Positions 59,789 to 64,000 of a DNA stretch of 64,000 nt are shown piece after piece (within the stretch, counting starts at the first letter, position 1; each line of letters opens with the position of its first letter). The position numbers and the translations under genes were made by a program. The stretch comes from Methylobacterium sp. J-030 (lineage in GTDB: Bacteria; Pseudomonadota; Alphaproteobacteria; Rhizobiales; Beijerinckiaceae). Where the stretch lies: assembly GCF_022829545.1 (NCBI RefSeq), contig NZ_JAKSYM010000175.1:1-64000 (forward strand), read 5' to 3'. The notes under the pieces were generated by a model, which saw nothing but the letters and a program-made list of their open reading frames with translations, did no database searches and was not told where the DNA came from.

Positions 59789-60793
59789 ATGGCTGAGCGC
59801 CGGGATCGAGCGATCGTGAGCATGGGCGGATCGGACAGCGCAAGACCCCGCCGCGTTCTCGTCCTGGGGGCGACCGGTACGATCGGGCGGGCGACCGTTC
59901 GGGCGCTGGTGTCACGCGGTCATGAGGTCGTCTGCGTCGTCAGGCGCCCTGCCGGCATCGCTGGCACGCGCGAACGGATCGTGGATCTGACCGATCCGCT
60001 GTCGTTGGCGCGCGACGGTGTCCGTGGCGAATCGTTCGACGTCCTGATGTCGTGCCTCGCATCACGCACCGGCTTGCCCGAAGACGCTTGGGCGATCGAT
60101 TACGGCGCGCATGTCACCGCCCTGCACGCGGGCCAGGCCGCCGGCGTGACGCACGTCGTGCTTCTCTCGGCGATCTGCCTCCAGAAGCCGGTCCTCGCCT
60201 TCCAGCACGCCAAGCTCGCTTTCGAACAGGCGTTGATCGCTTCGGGGCTCGACTACACGATCGTTCGGCCGACAGCCTTCTTCAAATCGCTGTCGGGGCA
60301 GATCGACCGCGTGAGACGCGGCAAGCCATTCCTGATCTTCGGGGATGGGACGCTGACGGCCTGCAAGCCGATCAGTGACGACGACCTGGGCCGCTACCTC
60401 GCCGAGTGCCTCGACCACGCTGAGCGGCGCAACCGCGTGCTGCCGATCGGCGGGCCGGGCGAAGCGATCACGCCGAAGGCGCAGGGCGAGCAGCTCTTCG
60501 CCCTGCTGGGGCGCGAACCGCGCTTCACGCACGTCCCGGTGCGGCTGCTGGATGTGATCGTCGCCATCCTGACTATGATCGGACGATGGATTCCAGCCCT
60601 GGCCGCCAAGGCCGAACTCGCGCGGATCGGACGCTACTATGCGACCGAGTCCATGCTGGTGCTGGACCCGGCGACCGGCCGATACGACGCGCAGGCCACC
60701 CCCTCGGCGGGGTCGGAGACGCTGTTCGACTATTACGCGCACGTGATCCGCGGCGAGGCGGTCGCCGAGCGGGGCGACCACGCAGTGTTCTGA
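59789..60793 (+). CDS. bciA: Divinyl chlorophyllide a 8-vinyl-reductase
   Basis: 334 residues (start at 59789; ATG at 59822 also possible). The NAD(P)-binding loop is VLVLGATGTIGRATV. Family hallmarks: LLSAICLQKPVLAFQHAKLA, then TIVRPTAFFKSLSGQIDRVR, FGDGTLTACKPISDDDLGRY and YYATESMLVLDPATGRYDAQ. It reduces the 8-vinyl group of divinyl chlorophyllide using NADPH during bacteriochlorophyll synthesis. No other photosynthesis gene is in this window, so it lies apart from the main photosynthesis cluster. It is bounded by a dispersed repeat and IS481 debris. Confidence 0.85.
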   Translation: MAERRDRAIVSMGGSDSARPRRVLVLGATGTIGRATVRALVSRGHEVVCVVRRPAGIAGTRERIVDLTDPLSLARDGVRGESFDVLMSCLASRTGLPEDAWAIDYGAHVTALHAGQAAGVTHVVLLSAICLQKPVLAFQHAKLAFEQALIASGLDYTIVRPTAFFKSLSGQIDRVRRGKPFLIFGDGTLTACKPISDDDLGRYLAECLDHAERRNRVLPIGGPGEAITPKAQGEQLFALLGREPRFTHVPVRLLDVIVAILTMIGRWIPALAAKAELARIGRYYATESMLVLDPATGRYDAQATPSAGSETLFDYYAHVIRGEAVAERGDHAVF

Positions 60794-60825
60794 CACGCGT
60801 TCGAGCCGCCTCGGCCGGCGTTAGG

Positions 60826-61036
60826 ACCGTGCTCTTGGGCCACCTTCGGACCCATCGGAGCGTCGCTCGTCACAGCTCGCCCACGCCACTGGGCGACCGT
60901 CTTCGGGTTCAGGCCGTACCGGGCGGCCAGGGCGCGGCGACGGTCTTTCGACGCCTGGAACGCGGCTCGTCCTTCGGCCGGCTCGGGATGCGGTACGCGG
61001 CGTCGTTCGGGCGCCGCGATGCGGAACGCCCGCCAC
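60826..61036 (-). pseudogene. Decayed IS481-family transposase, N-terminal fragment
   Basis: Reading leftward from 61036, one frame gives MAGVPHRGARTTPRTASRA; after a frameshift near 60966 the other gives AAFQASKDRRRALAARYGLN, then PKTVAQWRGRAVTSDAPMGP (ending near 60840). This is the HTH region of a typical IS481 transposase (AxxxRYGxNxKTVxKWxxR, then PxGPK). The catalytic DDE domain is absent. Confidence 0.65.
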
Positions 61037-61118
61037 AGTGCATCCGTCGCCTGACGCGTCAGCGCCGATAACGCACTCTTACACCCGGAGACTGCAGAGC
61101 TCGGCCGACGCGACCCAA

Positions 61119-61168
61119 TGGCGCGCCCTACGGGAATCGAACCCGCGTTTTCGCCGTGACAAGGGCGC
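61119..61168 (-). other. tRNA 3'-end-like fragment (possible attachment-site remnant)
   Basis: On the minus strand the sequence ends GCGGGTTCGATTCCCGT-AGGGCGC-GCCA, with a T-arm (GCGGG / CCCGT around TTCGATT), an acceptor 3' strand and CCA. GCGCCCT at 61162-61168 can pair with AGGGCGC, but only 15 nt separate it from the T-arm, so no D or anticodon arm is present. It is not a functional tRNA. The 3' end resembles arginine tRNAs. Such pieces are often left as att sites by integrated elements. Confidence 0.55.
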
Positions 61169-61506
61169 AGACATTCGTCCGGGAGCGTCCGACGATGTCC
61201 GGCCAACGTTATGATGGATCAGGATTTTCATGAAGATGGCATTGGGCCTGTCCAGCGTTGTGTGGCACCATTCGAGCCCGTCCACGGGACACGCCCTAAG
61301 CAGACCTTCGCACGGTGCCGTCAGCCTTTCGCGTTGCGTACTTCGACAGACCGCTTTCCCCGACACGACCAGCCGCCTGTAAAGCCGGACCGCACGACAA
61401 TCGGCGTCGTCGTATCCCCCGCCATCCTACGGGCCGAGGGTGCGGATGCCATGCGCATCGTGAGGCGACCGTGTGAGCCCTTCGACCCTTGCCTGGCTCT
61501 GGTGGG
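61169..61506. other. 338-bp region without a supported gene
   Basis: Between the tRNA-like fragment and the MocR gene end. Frames on both strands (plus 61211-61516, minus 61079-61366) have mixed composition and no family feature. It is probably debris from the same insertion as the IS481 remnant. Confidence 0.4.
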
Positions 61507-62946
61507 TCAGATGTAGGCTGAAGCGAGAACTGGCGAACCTTCGAGGGCGTGGGCGAGCACTTCCAGTCCGTGCGCGATCTGCTGCCGTGTCGAGGGCCCG
61601 CCGAGACAGAGACGTACCGCCTCCGGCGGCGGCCCCGCGACGCAGAACGGATCGCTGCCTATCACGCCAAGCCCGGCCGACCGGCCTTGGCTGGCGAAGG
61701 CCGAGCGCGTCCAGCCCTCCGGCAGCGTCATCCAGAGGTGGAAGGCATGCGGATCGGCGGTGTAGGTTCCGGCGGGCAGCAATGCGGACGCAAGACGCTG
61801 GCGCGCAGCCGATTCCGCGCGAACGAACTGCACGATGGCCTCCGCCGTGCCATCCATGATCCACCGCGTCGCCAAGGCCATCGAGATCGGCGAGGCCATG
61901 ACCGTGGCCGTACGCAGTGCGCCGCCCAGCGGCAGGGCGGAGCGGGCGCACGGGGCGACCAGGAAGGCGAGCCGAAGACCGGCGCCCAGGCACTTGGCGA
62001 GCCCGGCCACATAGTAGGTGATCTCAGGCGCAAGTTCGGCGAAGCTCGGCGGCGGTGTCGGGCATATACGGGCGTAGGCGTCGTCCTCGATGATGGTGAC
62101 GGCGTATCGCCGGGCAACCGCGATCACGGCCTCGCGCCGCGTCCGGGACAGGGTCGCGGTGGTCGGGTTCTGCAGCAACGGATTCAGGTAGATGGCCTTC
62201 GGGGCCACTCTGGTGCAGGCAGCGGCGAACGCATCGGGGTCGACCCCGTATCGGTCCATGGGCAGATCGACCAGGCGCAGTCGCAAATGCGCGGCGAGCG
62301 CACGGATGCCGGGATAGGTGATCCGCTCGGCGCAGATCGTGTCGCCCGCTCGGGCGACCTGGCCCAGTATGCCGAACAGGGCGCTGTGTGCACCGGGGCA
62401 GATCAGCAGGCGTTCTCGGGCGGCGACGATTCCGCGGCCTTTCAGCCAGCGTAGAGCCGCCTCCTTATCCTCTTCGGTCCCGCCGAAGCCCTGGTAGCGC
62501 AGCAGGTTGGTGAGGTTGCCGGACAGGTCGGCGAACGAGGCTTGCATGCGGGCCTGCAGGGCCGGTGCGTCGGGCTCGGGGGGCAGGTTCATGGTGAAGT
62601 CGACCGGGCCGACCCGACGCGCTGCCAGCGCTCCGGTCGACCGGGGCGGGCGAGCCGGATCGATCACGAAGGTCCCCTGGCCGACGCGACCCTCGATCAG
62701 TCCACGCTTGTGGGCCTCGACGTAGCCGCGCGAGACGGTCGTGAAGTTCAGGTCGAGCGCCTCGGCGAGTGCGCGCTGGGTGGGAAGACGCGTCCCCGCT
62801 GTCAAACGCCCCGTTCGGATATCCTCGGCCAACGCCTCTGCGATGGCGAGGTAGTGAGGCTTGCCCCACCGCTTCAGATCCGGCGTCCAGACCTCCGCGC
62901 CACCCGCCTGCGGGTTCCGTCGTTCGTCGCGCTCTGACGGAGTCAT
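61507..62946 (-). CDS. MocR-type regulator (GntR HTH fused to aminotransferase fold)
   Basis: 479 residues. An N-terminal GntR winged helix spans about residues 30-95 (LAEDIRTGRLTAGTRLPTQR, then FTTVSRGYVEAHKRGLIEGR). A fold-type I PLP domain follows: LICPGAHSALFGILGQVA, AIYLNPLLQNPTTATLSRTR, IIEDDAYARI and the PLP lysine in YYVAGLAKCLGAGLRLAFLV. MocR proteins bind direct-repeat operators and respond to PLP or an amino compound. It is divergent from the Nit1C operon; the intergenic region has repeated TTGTATGG boxes that could be its sites. Confidence 0.9.
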   Translation of the reverse strand: MTPSERDERRNPQAGGAEVWTPDLKRWGKPHYLAIAEALAEDIRTGRLTAGTRLPTQRALAEALDLNFTTVSRGYVEAHKRGLIEGRVGQGTFVIDPARPPRSTGALAARRVGPVDFTMNLPPEPDAPALQARMQASFADLSGNLTNLLRYQGFGGTEEDKEAALRWLKGRGIVAARERLLICPGAHSALFGILGQVARAGDTICAERITYPGIRALAAHLRLRLVDLPMDRYGVDPDAFAAACTRVAPKAIYLNPLLQNPTTATLSRTRREAVIAVARRYAVTIIEDDAYARICPTPPPSFAELAPEITYYVAGLAKCLGAGLRLAFLVAPCARSALPLGGALRTATVMASPISMALATRWIMDGTAEAIVQFVRAESAARQRLASALLPAGTYTADPHAFHLWMTLPEGWTRSAFASQGRSAGLGVIGSDPFCVAGPPPEAVRLCLGGPSTRQQIAHGLEVLAHALEGSPVLASAYI

Positions 62947-62982
62947 TCGTGGCGGCCCAGGTCATGCTGCGATCAATGCTTG

Positions 62983-63204
62983 ATTGTATGGCCTGCAATA
63001 GCTGTACCGCGATCGCGTTCTGGCTATCCGATGGGGATCGTCCATACAATGCCTACAATGACTGATCTGAAAACGTGCATTCTTTGGCGCATGCGCGTTC
63101 AAACATCGCTCGATAAGCGGGCTCCGAAAATGTTGCGCAGCTTGTCGCATCGATCATATTGATCGCAATATTGTATGGATGTGACTTCGGCGCGTTGTAT
63201 GGCC
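62983..63204. promoter_or_regulatory. Repeated TTGTATGG operator boxes in the MocR/Nit1C divergent promoter
   Basis: ATTGTATGGCC at 62983-62993, the inverse CCATACAAT at 63042-63050 (followed by a second TACAATG), ATTGTATGG at 63170-63178, and GTTGTATGGCC at 63194-63204. Two of the direct copies share the GGCC extension. The last two are 24 bp apart, about two helical turns, just upstream of the sigma-54 promoter. MocR regulators commonly bind direct repeats of this kind. Confidence 0.65.
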
Positions 63205-63221
63205 CATTGATCAAAGCCCTC

Positions 63222-63236
63222 TGGCACACCCTTTGC
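63222..63236 (+). promoter_or_regulatory. Sigma-54 (-24/-12) promoter for the Nit1C operon
   Basis: TGGCACACCCTTTGC: the -24 TGGCAC and -12 TTGC elements match the consensus with exact spacing (GG and GC 12 bp apart). It lies about 67 bp before the first ATG (63303), putting the transcription start near 63248. RpoN control would tie the operon to nitrogen limitation through an enhancer-binding activator. Confidence 0.8.
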
Positions 63237-63302
63237 CATGAGCGGACGGAGACCGCTCGAAGTTCAGTCTGGCGCGGTCCAGTCCGTCGAGGAGCGAGAT
63301 CA

Positions 63303-63785
63303 ATGCCTGCTGTGAACCGCGAGCCACACAAGAAGGGCGATTTCCTGGTCGATTACGAGGAGAAGGTCTTCGAAGACGTCAAGGCCGAGCCAGGCCAGAA
63401 GGCCCTGGTCACCTTCCACACCGTCGCGTTCGAGGGCTCCATCGGACTCGTGAACCTGCTCCAGGCCACACGCCTGCAGCGCAAGGGCTTCGAGACCTCC
63501 ATCCTCCTCTACGGCCCAGGCATCACGCTGGGGGTCCAGCGCGGCTTTCCACGGCTCGGCGACGAGGCCTTTCCGGGTCACCTCAACTTCAACAACCAGC
63601 TCGAGAAGTTCATGGCCGAGGGCGGCAAGGTCTACGCCTGCCGGTTCTCGACCCAGGCCCTCTACGGCCACGGTGAGGCTGCCTTCATCGAGGGTATCCG
63701 CATGATCAACCCCCTCGACGTTCTCGACTGCATCCTCCTGCACAAGCGCGACAACGCAGTGATCGTCGACACCTGGACCGTCTGA
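63303..63785 (+). CDS. nitB: MSMEG_0572/Sll0783-family Nit1C protein
   Basis: 160 residues from the ATG at 63303 with GAGGAG upstream. [20 protein letters not shown], then [40 protein letters not shown] and [20 protein letters not shown] match the small protein encoded first in Nit1C clusters. It is soluble, with a DsrE-like look, but its biochemical role is not established. A nitrilase gene follows 78 bp downstream, and the sigma-54 promoter is just upstream, consistent with nitrogen-stress control. Gene name follows the published nitB-H order; assigned from gene order and family. Confidence 0.82.
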   Translation: MPAVNREPHKKGDFLVDYEEKVFEDVKAEPGQKALVTFHTVAFEGSIGLVNLLQATRLQRKGFETSILLYGPGITLGVQRGFPRLGDEAFPGHLNFNNQLEKFMAEGGKVYACRFSTQALYGHGEAAFIEGIRMINPLDVLDCILLHKRDNAVIVDTWTV

Positions 63786-63863
63786 CCGGCCCTTGGCCTC
63801 CAGTCCGGACCGTCGCATCCGGCGGCCACGCACCGTGGCCGCCGTCACAGCCGGAGGATCTTG

Positions 63864-64000
63864 ATGTCAGACAGCCGGATCGTGCGGGCCGCCGCCGTTC
63901 AGATCGCGCCGGATCTCGACCGGCCGGAGGGCACCCTCGAGCGGGTCCTCAATGCCATCGACGAGGCCGCCGCCAAGGGCGCGCGTTTCATGGTCTTCCC
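63864..64000 (+). CDS. nitC: Nit1C-type nitrilase, N-terminal part (cut by window edge)
   Basis: Only 45 codons are in the window. The start ATG at 63864 has GGAGGA upstream. RIVRAAAVQIAPDLDRPEGT, then LNAIDEAAAKGARFMVFP, matches the first strand and helix of nitrilases, stopping just before the catalytic glutamate that normally follows (FPE). Position directly after the MSMEG_0572-family gene identifies it as the Nit1C nitrilase, which acts on organic nitriles or supports cyanide assimilation. Confidence 0.82.
   Translation, partial: MSDSRIVRAAAVQIAPDLDRPEGTLERVLNAIDEAAAKGARFMVF

Noticed and set aside
61119..61168. A complete tRNA gene
   Set aside because: T-arm and acceptor are present but the D and anticodon arms are missing within the required distance.
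1..64000. CRISPR arrays, rRNA genes, prophage modules
   Set aside because: No regularly spaced identical repeats, no rRNA-like stretches, and no phage structural or integrase genes were seen.

Overview
This window is high-GC DNA (by eye about 70% G+C) that reads as chromosome of an alphaproteobacterium in the Hyphomicrobiales, most likely a Methylobacterium-type pink-pigmented methylotroph. Four things point there: the order rlpA, D,D-carboxypeptidase, tmk, holB; a stand-alone bacteriochlorophyll 8-vinyl reductase (bciA); an Irr-type iron box in front of a TonB receptor; and dense intergenic palindromes with decayed IS481 fragments. The species call is inference. No ribosomal RNA and no complete tRNA gene were seen.

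1-24.3 kb is an accessory catabolic island built around CoA thioesters. It holds three CoA transferase genes, two acyl-CoA synthetases, two crotonase-fold proteins, an acyl-CoA dehydrogenase, a 2-hydroxyacid dehydrogenase, an enolase-superfamily enzyme, a complete tripartite tricarboxylate transporter split over two divergent operons (TctC against TctB-TctA), two MHS-type symporters, two near-duplicate IclR regulators, a thiol dioxygenase with the Ser-His-Tyr triad, and a two-component FMN monooxygenase set with its flavin reductase and a LysR regulator. A partial sulfite-oxidase-like molybdoenzyme lies at the left edge. Thiol dioxygenase, CoA activation, an acyl-CoA dehydrogenase lacking one usual catalytic glutamate and a sulfite-oxidase-like enzyme together suggest organosulfur acid degradation. 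That is a hypothesis, not a demonstrated pathway.

24.6-38 kb is mixed: a methyltransferase with a Tat-like leader, an amino-acid permease, small stress or secreted proteins, a minus-strand group (histidine phosphatase, NAD(P)H-hydrate dehydratase, a tiny HhH protein, a DHH phosphoesterase, an SDR), an orphan ABC-type binding protein, and a YgiB-YgiC-like pair. 38-43.5 kb is an EmrAB-TolC-like efflux operon divergent from a TetR gene, with a likely operator between them.

43.5-51.3 kb has a decayed IS481 fragment, a siderophore receptor, an alpha/beta hydrolase whose nucleophile serine is replaced by glycine, an acyl-CoA synthetase flanked on both sides by branched multi-hairpin elements, and a PAS-only protein. 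51.6-58 kb is more housekeeping: an orphan ParA with a ribbon-helix-helix partner, RlpA, a penicillin-binding carboxypeptidase, thymidylate kinase and DNA polymerase III delta prime, with a 103-nt imperfect hairpin between tmk and holB.

58-64 kb carries a MipA/OmpV outer-membrane protein, bciA, IS481 debris and a tRNA 3'-end-like fragment, then a MocR regulator divergent from the first genes of a Nit1C (nitrilase / cyanide-assimilation) cluster. The Nit1C operon has a sigma-54 -24/-12 promoter and repeated TTGTATGG motifs upstream, and the nitrilase runs off the right edge.
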